Positions 53,469-62,079 of a DNA stretch of 64,000 nucleotides are shown here, piece by piece (position 1 is the stretch's first letter; every line of letters starts with the position of its first letter). A program made the translations under genes and the position numbers. Below the pieces are notes generated by a model, which saw nothing but the letters and a program-made list of their open reading frames with translations, was not told the DNA's origin and did not search any database. Where the stretch lies: assembly GCF_009725235.1 (NCBI RefSeq), contig NZ_WJFC01000004.1, forward strand, positions 1 to 64,000. Reading direction: 5' to 3'. The stretch is from Scytonema sp. UIC 10036. Lineage in GTDB: Bacteria; Cyanobacteriota; Cyanobacteriia; Cyanobacteriales; Nostocaceae.

Positions 53469-55322
53469 TTATTGGCACTCAAGATGTTCAACAAGTAACC
53501 ATTTTCCCGCACTGTTAAAACGACCCCAAATTTTAAGGAGTTGCCCATGAAGAGATGTTTGCAACTGCTCGTCAATTTGCGATCGCAACGTCACAATTTG
53601 CCAAGTTTGCCCCTGATAATCACCTGGCGAAGTAATAATAAATTTATAATCCTGCAGTGCTAGGCGTTGAAACAGCCCCGTGAAACAATTAATGTTTCTT
53701 GAATTAACATGCTCGCCAGAACAGTAAAAGTTTATGGTCGGCGATAAATGGGGGCAATTACCACTCTTAGGATATGTTTCTGGATTATCTAAATAATACA
53801 GTTGCAAATGTAACCAATCCGGAGAATCAGGTGGTAAATTAAATATTGGAACGGTACCTGCTGCATGATAGCGATCGCTCAACAAAGCCTCTTGCAAAGT
53901 TCTTACAGGCAGATCGCGAGGACTTAAATTTAACTCAATACACAGAGCCGCCGCCATACCAGCTGCTTGACCAATACCCATAACTACAGGTTGCAATCGA
54001 GTCGAGCCATTAGCAATATGAGAAACCGAAATATTTTTCTCACAAACTAATAAACCATCTGTTTTTATAGGAACAAGACAACGGTAGGGAATTGTAAAAG
54101 GAGTTCCCGTCCAACGTCCTCCCCAGCGAATAGATTTAGGAAGAAGTTCAAATTTCACGCCGGGATAATGATGGTCATTAGCATAGTTACCAATAGCAAT
54201 AGCATCCTCATGTAACGGCGCAACTCTACCTCCAGCAATTGGTAAAATATCCTGTTCGCGTATAGTAGTAACTCCCACAAGGCGTCTGCTTTCCCGGTAA
54301 TAGGGGTGAAGGGCAAATGCACTGGTAAGATTTTGGATTTTGGATTTTGGATTTTGGATTTTGGATTGGGAAAACAGATTTTGGGTTTTGGATTTTGGAT
54401 TTTGGATTGGGGATTGGGGAAAAATGCCATTGGCTAAACCGTAGCGAGAACCGAGTTGATTTTGGATAAAACGAGCAAAATTTTGACTGTGCCAAAGGCA
54501 TTCTTGGAGAAACTCGCGCCGCATCTCTGGCGATGCGATAACTCGCTCGACTCCATGACCGTAATCATTACCGTTAATGGGCCAGTTAATCATAAACAGA
54601 CCCCCAGGTAAGCGCCCATAGTTCAAAAATTGTTCTGCACCATAGTCATCCCAAGCACCAGTAAATTGTGAAGGCTCGTCATTTGGCGCACTTGGGATTT
54701 CAGGAGCAATGGATTCACCAAAATCTTGCATAACCACTACCCAAGTAGGGGCTTGCACTGGATATTTTTCTGTGAGATGATTAAAAGATGCTGGAGCGCT
54801 AATTTCTCCCCATTCAGACCTCAACTCCCAACCCCAACGGCAAGGTACTTCAGCTAAAGCTAACAAATCCCCCAACTCTGTGGCATCAAGGGTCACTTTG
54901 GCTTTAACTGTAAAATCCGCAAACCGAACACCACCAACGCAGTTATTTTGTTGAATGACCTCTAACGGTGTTCTTTCTGCGATCCAAAGTAAGTTTGGCA
55001 ACTCTTGTACCCAATCTGCGAAAATCTCTGCTCCAACGCGAGGGTCGTAACTAAAGAAGCTAACCCAACTGTTGTCTAACCCCATTGGTTGACGCAGTTG
55101 CAATTGTTTTATAAATGCACCCCACAACCCTGTTTGGAAAGCTTCCAACTCATTTCCATCTGGTGCGGATACTCCGGCTGTTGTCAGCATTCCCCCCAAC
55201 CAAGAAAATTCACTAACCAAAATAGTTTTTGCCCCCCGTCGCGCTGCTTGGATAGCGGCTGCTGTTCCTCCTGTTCCGCCTCCGACTACTAAGACATCGG
55301 CTATATATGTCTGATTAACCAT
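53469..55322 (-). CDS. FAD-dependent oxidoreductase with repeat-encoded insertion
   Basis: A 617-residue flavoprotein of the FAD-dependent oxidoreductase (pfam12831-like) group. The dinucleotide motif is VLVVGGGTGGTAAAIQAARRG (about 10-30); conserved SWLGGMLTTAGVSAPDG and a later GIGQAAGMAAALC (second FAD contact) are visible. Substrate unknown. At about residues 300-335 a low-complexity block (IQNPKSKTQN and KIQNPKSKIQN) is encoded by TTTTGGATTTTGGATT repeats at about 54328-54424. The frame continues intact on both sides, so the protein may carry a disordered loop there. Confidence 0.82.
   Translation of the reverse strand: MVNQTYIADVLVVGGGTGGTAAAIQAARRGAKTILVSEFSWLGGMLTTAGVSAPDGNELEAFQTGLWGAFIKQLQLRQPMGLDNSWVSFFSYDPRVGAEIFADWVQELPNLLWIAERTPLEVIQQNNCVGGVRFADFTVKAKVTLDATELGDLLALAEVPCRWGWELRSEWGEISAPASFNHLTEKYPVQAPTWVVVMQDFGESIAPEIPSAPNDEPSQFTGAWDDYGAEQFLNYGRLPGGLFMINWPINGNDYGHGVERVIASPEMRREFLQECLWHSQNFARFIQNQLGSRYGLANGIFPQSPIQNPKSKTQNLFSQSKIQNPKSKIQNLTSAFALHPYYRESRRLVGVTTIREQDILPIAGGRVAPLHEDAIAIGNYANDHHYPGVKFELLPKSIRWGGRWTGTPFTIPYRCLVPIKTDGLLVCEKNISVSHIANGSTRLQPVVMGIGQAAGMAAALCIELNLSPRDLPVRTLQEALLSDRYHAAGTVPIFNLPPDSPDWLHLQLYYLDNPETYPKSGNCPHLSPTINFYCSGEHVNSRNINCFTGLFQRLALQDYKFIITSPGDYQGQTWQIVTLRSQIDEQLQTSLHGQLLKIWGRFNSAGKWLLVEHLECQ
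54328..54424. repeat. ATTTTGGATTTTGG repeat inside coding sequence
   Basis: About ten units of GGATTTT(GG) interrupted by AAAACAG fill this stretch, followed by GGGGATTGGGGA. The tract has no stop in the coding frame and its length keeps the gene in phase. Confidence 0.9.
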
Positions 55323-55494
55323 TTCTGAATCTCTGGTAGATTACCGATCTATTTTCTTATGGAAAACAGCGAAACAGAATTGGATTACAGCAGTTTTCAC
55401 CTAAATGAACCACACCGTTGGTAGGGGCACGGCGGTCTTGCGCCCCTACATCTGTGGTCTATTTACCTGAAAATGGCTGTAAATTAGTTAACAG
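55323..55494. repeat. Intergenic hairpin GTAGGGGC
   Basis: GTAGGGGC (55421-55428) and GCCCCTAC (55442-55449) form a stem related to the GGGGCGCAA hairpins at 28.04 and 38.75 kb. No gene is seen. Confidence 0.7.
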
Positions 55495-56130
55495 TTAACA
55501 ATTGTCTAATTGTTTTCTAAGATCGCGGATTGCTGCACTTGTATTTCGCTCATAAGCAATTTGTAAGCATCTAGCAATGACATCATGAATATTGATGTTT
55601 GGAAAATAGACGCTTTGAGTTTGGAGAATATATTCTGTACCTTGTAACTGATAGATAGAAAGCTGTTTTTTCTTAAAAAACCAAACTTCGGGAACTTTGT
55701 AGGGAAGGTAATCATTGACATCGGAATAGCTAGTTACGTCAATCTCCAGTATCAAATCAAAAGGAGGATCGATACTCCAGTTAATTCGCTCTTTGCCTGA
55801 AGCAGCTTCCCAACGATCGATGTAGAAGCAGTAATCAGGCTCAATACCGCTTTCTTCTGGAAGTTCCATCGTTACTGGGGTAAACGCATCATATTCGCGA
55901 GCGGTGTAATCCAACAAAGTTGTAATGATATGGGCGATTAAGTGAGCATCACGTCCGTGTTTGGGAAGGGGAGACATGAGAAGAACTTCCTGGTTTTGGT
56001 ATTTCATACGTGGGATAGAACTGTCACCCCGTTGTTGAGATAATATTTGATACTCTTGCCACGTAGCAGGTAACCGTATAACAGATCCAGGCGGTAGCTG
56101 GATTTTTTCAGGTGAGACGAGAGCAAACAC
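55495..56130 (-). CDS. Uma2-family (DUF820) restriction-endonuclease-fold protein
   Basis: A 211-residue Uma2 protein distinct from the one at 26.2 kb. Landmarks are PATWQEYQILSQQRGDSSIPRMKYQNQEVLLMSPLPKHG, GIEPDYCFYIDRWE (catalytic Asp), PFDLILEIDVTSYSD (catalytic Glu and following strand), and PEVWFFKKKQLSIYQL. Core catalytic residues appear intact. Its role in the cell is unknown. Confidence 0.85.
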   Translation of the reverse strand: MFALVSPEKIQLPPGSVIRLPATWQEYQILSQQRGDSSIPRMKYQNQEVLLMSPLPKHGRDAHLIAHIITTLLDYTAREYDAFTPVTMELPEESGIEPDYCFYIDRWEAASGKERINWSIDPPFDLILEIDVTSYSDVNDYLPYKVPEVWFFKKKQLSIYQLQGTEYILQTQSVYFPNINIHDVIARCLQIAYERNTSAAIRDLRKQLDNC

Positions 56131-56426
56131 GGCTTAAACTCCCTTTAGCTGTAAGGGTGAAATGGCTACTTTTTGTAATGATAACGCAGTTTCCTTGTCG
56201 TCTTTTGTTGTTAGTCTAAGGCGTCCTATGAATTTTGTTGAACTACTGGCTTTATTGAGCAAGAAAGATGGAGCGAACTTACCAAAATTTGTCGAGACAA
56301 TTCTTTCAAGTCTTCAGTAATCACTTGATTTCAATTAAAATTAAGTATAAATATATATGTATTCTCAGTGAAAAAATTTCACCGAACAGTGTTAGATCTA
56401 ATATCGTTGAGCGGTGAAAAATCAAG
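56131..56426. other. Intergenic leader of the alcohol dehydrogenase gene
   Basis: An inverted repeat TTTCACCG (56377-56384) / CGGTGAAA (56412-56419) sits just before the GTG start. A 31-codon open frame at 56228-56323 (MNFVELLALLSKKDG) is seen but unsupported. Confidence 0.4.
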
Positions 56427-57476
56427 GTGAAAGCACAGGTCTTTAGAGGTGTCAATCAGCTATCTTACGAAGAGATTCCCGTCCCTACACTGGAACCTGA
56501 TGAAGTCCTGGTTCAAGTGCAAGTTGTGGGATTGTGTCAATCTGATATCAAAAAAATTCGTTATCCCCTGTACGAACCACCACGTATCTTTGGACATGAA
56601 ACAGCGGGAACTATAGCAGCAGTCGGTTCTGAGGTCACAGGCTGGCATATCGGGCAAAGGGTAGCAGTCATGCACCACATTCCCTGTATGCGCTGCGCTT
56701 ATTGCTTAAATGATAACTTTTCCATGTGCGATACTTACAAAAATATCTGTACTACGGCAGGGTTTGCACCTAGTGGAGGTGGTTTTGCTGAGTATGTTAA
56801 AGTTCCCGGTCATATTGTCCGAAACGGTGGCTTAATTCCCATTCCCGATAATATCAGTTTTGAAGAAGCAAGTTTTGTAGAACCGACTAACTGCTGTCTC
56901 AAAGCAGTGAAAAAAGCCCAAATTGCTCCAGGACAAACAGTTTTAATCACTGGTGCTGGACCTATTGGGTTGATGTTTATCATGTTGGTGAAGTATTTTG
57001 GAGCAAGAGCGATCGCTACCGACTTGTTGCCTTCGAGAGTGGAAAAAGCATTGAATGTGGGAGCAGAAGCAGCATTTGATGCTCGCGATCCCAATTTACC
57101 AGCAAAAATTCATGCCCTAACCAATGGTTTGGGGGTTGATGTCACCCTGCTTGCTGTTCCCAGCGAAAAAGCTTTTTTCCAATCCCTCGACTGTACCCGC
57201 AAAGGTGGCAAAATACTCTTTTTCGCTGAATTCCCGGATGAAGTAGAAATTTCCATCAATCCCAATCTTCTTTATAGAAGGGAAATAGATTTGATGGGTA
57301 GCTACAGTTCATCATATCGGCTACAAAGTTTAGCAGCTGATATCGTATTTAATAAGCGCATTGACGTACAAGCTTTGATTAGCGATCGCATTCCATTACA
57401 AGATTTGTCAGCCGCCGTAGCTCGAGCGATTTCACCCACTCCGGAAACTTACAAAATATTGATAGTTAATGGTTAG
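56427..57476 (+). CDS. Zinc-dependent alcohol dehydrogenase (MDR family)
   Basis: A 349-residue medium-chain dehydrogenase starting at GTG 56427. Catalytic zinc ligands are Cys37 in GLCQSD and His-Glu in IFGHETAG (about 57); the structural zinc site is CMRCAYCLNDNFSMC (about 87-101). The Rossmann motif is VLITGAGPIGLMFIMLVKYFGA (about 173). It is nearest to threonine/sorbitol dehydrogenase-type enzymes; the substrate is unknown. A repeat tract follows and separates it from the phosphate transporter gene. Confidence 0.87.
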   Translation: MKAQVFRGVNQLSYEEIPVPTLEPDEVLVQVQVVGLCQSDIKKIRYPLYEPPRIFGHETAGTIAAVGSEVTGWHIGQRVAVMHHIPCMRCAYCLNDNFSMCDTYKNICTTAGFAPSGGGFAEYVKVPGHIVRNGGLIPIPDNISFEEASFVEPTNCCLKAVKKAQIAPGQTVLITGAGPIGLMFIMLVKYFGARAIATDLLPSRVEKALNVGAEAAFDARDPNLPAKIHALTNGLGVDVTLLAVPSEKAFFQSLDCTRKGGKILFFAEFPDEVEISINPNLLYRREIDLMGSYSSSYRLQSLAADIVFNKRIDVQALISDRIPLQDLSAAVARAISPTPETYKILIVNG

Positions 57477-57582
57477 TTGTTAGTTGTTGGTTGTTGGTTG
57501 TTGGTTGTTTTTTACTACTACCTACTAACCACCAACCACTAACCACTAACCACTAACCACTAACCACTAACCACTAACCAAA
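57470..57582. repeat. Heptamer tandem repeats TTGGTTG / ACCACTA
   Basis: Two opposing tracts, GTTGTTGGTTGTTGG and then seven or so ACTAACC units (57524-57579), run up to the ATG of the next gene, so its ribosome-binding region is made of repeat. Confidence 0.88.
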
Positions 57583-58848
57583 ATGCTTATTATTTTAGTA
57601 ACAATTCTCGCATTTTACCTAGCATTTAATTTAGGAGCAAATGATGTTGCTAACTCTATGGGAACATCAGTAGGTTCCAAAGCTGTGACTTTGAAACAAG
57701 CGCTGATAATTGCTGGACTCTTAGAATTTACGGGTGCAGTTCTGTTTGGACGGGAAGTTTCACAAACTTTGGCAACAAAAATTGCCAATCCTGTTTTATT
57801 TGTCAATGCACCTCAAACACTAGTCATTGGAATGTTAACAGTTCTTCTATCTTGTGGTTTGTGGTTGCAAATAGCTACATCACGGGGTTTACCTGTTTCT
57901 TCTTCCCATGCAACTGTAGGTGCGATCGCCGGATTTAGTTGGGTTGCTTTGGGAGCCAATTCTATTGATTGGTCATCCATTGGACGTATTACTATCGGCT
58001 GGATTGTGACGCCAATTCTTAGTGGTGCGATCGCAGCTTTATTCTACAGTCAAATTAAATATTGGATTTTAGATCGACCAAACCCATTAATCCCCTTAAA
58101 TGAATGGATTCCTTGGTTGAGTGCAATTTTGCTAGGAGTCTTTGGCGTTATTGTTCTACCATCAATCACTCAACCAATAGCAAATTTTTTGATATTGCAA
58201 GTTGGGTTCAAAATACCCGCACATGATATTTCCTTAGCCAGTGGTGCTTTAGCAGCCGTTGGTCTTACATTTTACAGTTGGCGACAGTTGGACGACACAA
58301 GAGGGGGGGAAAGCCATAATCTCCGATTTCAAAATCCTGTTGAAAAATTATTCGCTAGATTTCAACTCTTAAGTGCTTGTTTCGTAGCGTTTGCTCATGG
58401 CTCCAATGATGTTGGTAACGCGATAGCACCTTTAGCCGCAATTGTCTATATCAATCGTACTGGTACAGTACCCGTAAACGGTATTGATATTCCTTTGTGG
58501 ATTTTAGTCATTGGTGGTGTTGGTATTGTAGCTGGTTTAGCTGTTTGGGGTAAAAAAGTCATTGCTACTATAGGTGAAAGTATTATTGCTCTGCAACCCA
58601 GTAGTGGATTTTGTGCTGAACTAGCAACTGCTACCACAATTTTACTGGCGTCCCGAATCGGGTTACCCGTGTCTACTTCTCATGCTCTCGTCGGTGGCGT
58701 TGTTGGCATTGGATTGGTAAAAGATGCAAAGTCGGTTCAATTTAAAACACTCCAAGGGATTGCTGCAGCATGGCTGATCACAGTTCCCCTAAGTGCGGGT
58801 ATTTGTGCTATTTTATTCGGCATTATTAATTGGGTTTATCTCCGTTGA
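57583..58848 (+). CDS. PiT-family inorganic phosphate transporter
   Basis: A 421-residue membrane protein of the low-affinity Pi:cation symporter family. The two PiT signatures are present: FNLGANDVANSMGTSVGSKAVT at the N-terminus (about 15-36) and FAHGSNDVGNAIAPLAAI (about 268-285). About ten hydrophobic segments and two inverted halves are visible, with SSSHATVGAIAG and STSHALVGGVVG as the matching loop repeats. The start codon abuts the heptamer repeats, so no normal Shine-Dalgarno is present. Confidence 0.9.
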   Translation: MLIILVTILAFYLAFNLGANDVANSMGTSVGSKAVTLKQALIIAGLLEFTGAVLFGREVSQTLATKIANPVLFVNAPQTLVIGMLTVLLSCGLWLQIATSRGLPVSSSHATVGAIAGFSWVALGANSIDWSSIGRITIGWIVTPILSGAIAALFYSQIKYWILDRPNPLIPLNEWIPWLSAILLGVFGVIVLPSITQPIANFLILQVGFKIPAHDISLASGALAAVGLTFYSWRQLDDTRGGESHNLRFQNPVEKLFARFQLLSACFVAFAHGSNDVGNAIAPLAAIVYINRTGTVPVNGIDIPLWILVIGGVGIVAGLAVWGKKVIATIGESIIALQPSSGFCAELATATTILLASRIGLPVSTSHALVGGVVGIGLVKDAKSVQFKTLQGIAAAWLITVPLSAGICAILFGIINWVYLR

Positions 58849-58919
58849 CAAATCATAGCAAATAGTAGGAGTATAGCGGTTAAGCAGAAAGACTCAATTC
58901 TAGATAAAATGTCGTAAAT

Positions 58920-59093
58920 CTAAGCAATTTCTCCTCTTGCCCACTTTTCGACCAAATCACTAATACTTCTACAACTATGTTCCACAGCTCGTTCATGTAG
59001 AATCTTTTTAGCTGTGGGTGTTAAAGCAATATTTACGTTAATTTTTACTTCACTGTAATCTTGACCTATTCCTCTAAGTTTTTTCTTACCCAT
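58920..59093 (-). CDS. Small ribbon-helix-helix-like protein divergent from the nuclease gene
   Basis: A 57-residue basic protein: MGKKKLRGIGQDYSEVKIN then VNIALTPTAKKILHERAVEH and SISDLVEKWARGE. A beta strand followed by two helices with the TPTAKKIL...SISDLVE pattern is typical of MetJ/Arc-type (RHH) repressors. It is divergent from the TnpB/Cas12-like gene, separated by 68 bases with two perfect 10-bp palindromes, and probably regulates it. Confidence 0.65.
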   Translation of the reverse strand: MGKKKLRGIGQDYSEVKINVNIALTPTAKKILHERAVEHSCRSISDLVEKWARGEIA

Positions 59094-59107
59094 TTTTTGT
59101 TTTAAAT

Positions 59108-59137
59108 ATAGCGCTATGTCTAAAAGTATGCTAGCAT
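59108..59137. promoter_or_regulatory. Two perfect 10-bp palindromes between divergent genes
   Basis: ATAGCGCTAT (59108-59117) and ATGCTAGCAT (59128-59137) have centres exactly 20 bases apart, two helical turns. They lie in the divergent promoter and are candidate operators for the RHH-like protein. Confidence 0.5.
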
Positions 59138-59161
59138 CTCTTTACAGAGTCAGGAAAAAAT

Positions 59162-60475
59162 ATGTCAGCGAAGAAGCAACGGAAAACTGAATACACTTCT
59201 ACTCAGGTAATTCCCGTTGTTTTTTGCTCGGATGAAACACAGGTCAATAAAATAATGCATCTGTGTGGCATTCCCAGATCCCTCACTTATAATAAACTCG
59301 GTTCCTTACAAGGATGGGGATTGGATTGGAGAAAGGCAGATTCTATTGTGAGGACGATAATTAAACCAGAACAAATTAATCTACCCAGCAAATTATGGGA
59401 ATGGTCTGTTAACGATACGATGAAAGCTATTTCTGCACAACAGGAAGCAGCTAAAGTTTTTCTGATAAGGGAAATATGCCATAAATATCCCATAAGCGCT
59501 GTTCAACGACAAAGGCTCAAATGGATAGAGGAGAACAAAGGCAAGAAAAAGGGAGACGAACTTAAAGCTGTTAAACAGAAAGCTTTGGAACTATTTCTAC
59601 CTTGTTCAGTTGAAATAGCACGAAATAGATTATTTGAATTATTAAACACAGATCCAACTAAAGATAATTGGCTCCATCGCCAGTTCCGAACTAAGTATCA
59701 ACGGGGACACACATTTGTCAGGAATCAAATAGTTTATCAGAGTCAAGGCTACATCTGTAAGCGGATTAACCGTCATTCTGTTGAGTTGCAAATCCAAGGG
59801 CTAGAGCGTGGGAAAAGAATCGCTCTAAAACTAAGATGCCGTCAAATCATTAAAGGTCAGATACGCGTTATTCGGAACGAACTTGGTTCATTTGAAGTGC
59901 ATTGTACCCGATCGCGATCGCTTATCTTACCTTCAGGTAAACCTACTCAAAAATTAGGAATTGATAAAGGGTACACAGAAGGGTTTTACACCTCAGGTGG
60001 AAAAGCAATTGCTCCAGGTCTTGGTAAATTGATGACACACAAGACCGAGCGCATCACAAAAACCAATCGCAATCGTTATCGGATTCGGGCTTTTGGGGAA
60101 AGCATTGCACCACACGATCCACAAAAAGCAGCGCGTATTCTCAAAAATAATTTAGGTTATAAAGTTAAATCTCGTAAACTAAAACGCGAGAAAGAAACTA
60201 TCAGAAATTTTATTCGCTCTGATTTACGACGGAATATCACAACGCCCGTCGATATCATTTGCGAAGATCTCACTGAACCTATTATTGGTAAGCAGCAAGC
60301 GAAAAGCATCAATCGCAAGCTGAACTCTTGGATGAAGGGAGAATTACAAGCTTCATTGGAGAAAATCTCTGTGGAGACAGGATCGACAATATCGGTAGTC
60401 AATCCTGCTTATACATCGCAAACAGATTCTGTGAGAAGTACGCAAAACGGAGCAATTCGTAGAAAATCGAAGTAA
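59162..60475 (+). pseudogene. TnpB/Cas12-like RuvC nuclease gene, 5' part (interrupted)
   Basis: This frame encodes residues 1-424 of a TnpB-related RNA-guided nuclease, then 13 residues of inserted element sequence before TAA 60473. RuvC-I Asp268 is in KLGIDKGYTEGF and RuvC-II Glu368 in DIICEDLTEPI; NPAYTSQ marks the region before the usual zinc ribbon. The frame breaks after SQTDSV at 60434, where an IscB element is inserted. The missing C-terminus with RuvC-III Asp lies at 62080-62369. No TnpA transposase is adjacent. The protein is longer than typical TnpB and may be a V-U-type Cas12 relative. Confidence 0.88.
60419..60434 (+). other. Predicted omega-RNA guide sequence of the IscB element
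   Basis: CAAACAGATTCTGTGA is the 16-base flank directly before the element's left end. In IscB systems the guide is the sequence just 5' of the omega-RNA scaffold. This guide would match the tnpB-like gene itself at the uninterrupted site. Inferred from layout, not measured. Confidence 0.5.
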
Positions 60476-60694
60476 TTCGGTTAACTGACTTCACCAGACT
60501 CAGCGTAGAACTGTTGATTCTATGTTACTCTTTTGAGTTTAAGTCCGCTTTTAAATGATGACTTAATGGGATTAGCCAGTCCCAAGCGTCGAGGGAGGAA
60601 CATGGCTACTTTGTCATAGCGCAACACCGAACCTTTTTGAGAAGTTTAAAAGCAGTGTCGAGGCAAACTACACCCCGTATGGGAGATTCATCAA
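60435..60694 (+). ncRNA. HEARO / omega-RNA upstream of iscB
   Basis: The 260 bases before iscB have no reading frame but several stems, such as CGTAGAA/TTCTATG (about 60504-60524), GGGATTAGCCAGTCCC (about 60569-60584) and CACCCCGTATGGGAG close to the iscB start. The conserved-looking block GTCATAGCGCAACACCGAACC and the GTGTCGAGGC region resemble HEARO RNAs as I remember them. Exact ends are approximate. Confidence 0.75.
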
Positions 60695-62071
60695 ATGATG
60701 ATTACCAATTCTGTATTTGTTTTCAGCAAGAATGGAAAAATACTAAAACCTACAACACCAGCTAGAGCAAGGCTCCTGCAGTGTCAGGGTAAAGCTAGGA
60801 AGCTAAGGCTATTTCCATTTACTTTAATTTTAGAGAAGGATGTTGATGAAAATGTAGAGCCATATTTAGAACTGAGGCTTGACCCAGGAAGCCGCAGTTC
60901 GGGCATTTCCTTAGTAGACTTAAATAAAAATGAAGTCATATGGGCAATGGAATTAGAACACCGGGGATTAGCCATTAAAATGGAATTAATCACTAGAGCT
61001 GGTGTTCGACGTTCTAGAAGATCCAGAAGACTTCGCTATCGTAAGAAACGGTTCTGCCGCAAAAAGCCAGATGGTTGGCTAGCACCATCTTTAAGGCATC
61101 GGTTGTTAACTACTCAAACTTGGATAAAACGATTGCTGAAATTAGCTCCAATTAAATCCATTGCAATTGAATCGGTAAAATTCGATCTGCAAAAAATAGA
61201 GACACCAGATATAGAGGGGATTGAATATCAGCAAGGTACGCTATGGGGTTACACCTTACGTGAAGCGTTGCTTGAGCATTGGGGTAGAGAATGTGTTTAT
61301 TGTGGTCGAACAGATGTCCCCTTACAAATAGAACACATTAATGCACGAAGCAAGGGAGGTAGTGACCGATTCTCAAACCTAACTTTATCGTGTGAGAAAT
61401 GTAACCAGAAAAAGGAGAATAAGCCAGTAGAGCAATTTCTTAAGGATAAACCGGAAATTCTCCAAAAAATTAAATCCCATCAAAAGAAGTCTTTATCAGA
61501 TGCTGCTGCTGTAAATTCAACTCGTAAAGCTATATTTGAAATGGCACATCAATTTGGATTGCCTGTAATCAGTGGAGACGGTGCATCTACTAAAATGATT
61601 CGCATTAAAAGTGGATTGCCAAAACTTCATTGGATTGATAGTGCTTGTGTGGGAACATCAGAAATAGTTAAATTGCGTATCTGTCAACCATTACGTGTTA
61701 CCTGTAAGGGACACGGGACAAAACAGGTACAAAGAGTTAATGCTAAAGGCTTTCCCGCCATAGCCAGCATTAAAAAGAATCCCATTACAGGTAAAAAAGA
61801 AGTCAAGTTAGTGAGTAAAAATCAGAAATATACTCATGCGACAGCAGGTGACTACGTGATTTGCAATTTGCTCAAAGATCGCAAACACATTAAAGCGGGA
61901 ATTTATCGAGCTAGAGTTAAAACTCCCACGCCTAAAGGAGTAGAAGTGCTAATTAGCGGTCATCGTATTGCTGTAGATCGACAATACATTAAACTAATTC
62001 ATCGTTCTGATGGCTATGAATACAGTTTTGCTACGATTGACCAAGATTTACTTCGTTTTAGCGCTATTTGA
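60695..62071 (+). CDS. iscB: IscB RNA-guided HNH/RuvC nuclease
   Basis: A 458-residue IscB, the ancestor-type relative of Cas9. The PLMP-type N-terminus is VFVFSKNGKILKPTTPARAR (about 7-26). RuvC-I has Asp63 in RLDPGSRSSG. The arginine bridge helix is RRSRRSRRLRYRKKRF (about 105-120). RuvC-II has Glu159 in AIESVKFD. The HNH domain has CVYC (200-203), His214 in QIEHINARSKGG, and CEKC (233-236). RuvC-III has His312 and Asp315 in LHWIDSACVG. A TAM-interacting C-terminal region with GDYVICNLLKDRK and HRSDGYEYSF follows. All catalytic residues are present, so it is likely active. It starts at ATG 60695 or 60698 and ends 8 bases before the element's right end. Confidence 0.93.
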   Translation: MMITNSVFVFSKNGKILKPTTPARARLLQCQGKARKLRLFPFTLILEKDVDENVEPYLELRLDPGSRSSGISLVDLNKNEVIWAMELEHRGLAIKMELITRAGVRRSRRSRRLRYRKKRFCRKKPDGWLAPSLRHRLLTTQTWIKRLLKLAPIKSIAIESVKFDLQKIETPDIEGIEYQQGTLWGYTLREALLEHWGRECVYCGRTDVPLQIEHINARSKGGSDRFSNLTLSCEKCNQKKENKPVEQFLKDKPEILQKIKSHQKKSLSDAAAVNSTRKAIFEMAHQFGLPVISGDGASTKMIRIKSGLPKLHWIDSACVGTSEIVKLRICQPLRVTCKGHGTKQVQRVNAKGFPAIASIKKNPITGKKEVKLVSKNQKYTHATAGDYVICNLLKDRKHIKAGIYRARVKTPTPKGVEVLISGHRIAVDRQYIKLIHRSDGYEYSFATIDQDLLRFSAI

Positions 62072-62079
62072 TAATATGA

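Larger units (their letters stand above)
60435..62079 (+). mobile_element. IscB (HEARO) element inserted in the TnpB-like gene
   Basis: The 1645-base element begins after GTGA (60431-60434) and ends with ATGA (62076-62079). Removing it joins TCT GTG A to CC GGA ACG in phase and restores a 520-codon tnpB-like frame ending at 62369. HEARO-type elements have been reported directly after ATGA or GTGA, which matches. It carries an omega-RNA region and iscB, with no TnpA, so it would need a transposase in trans. Confidence 0.85.

Noticed and set aside
56228..56323. 31-codon frame MNFVELLALLSKKDG
   Set aside because: Too short and without recognisable ribosome-binding site or homology; noted only in the leader entry.
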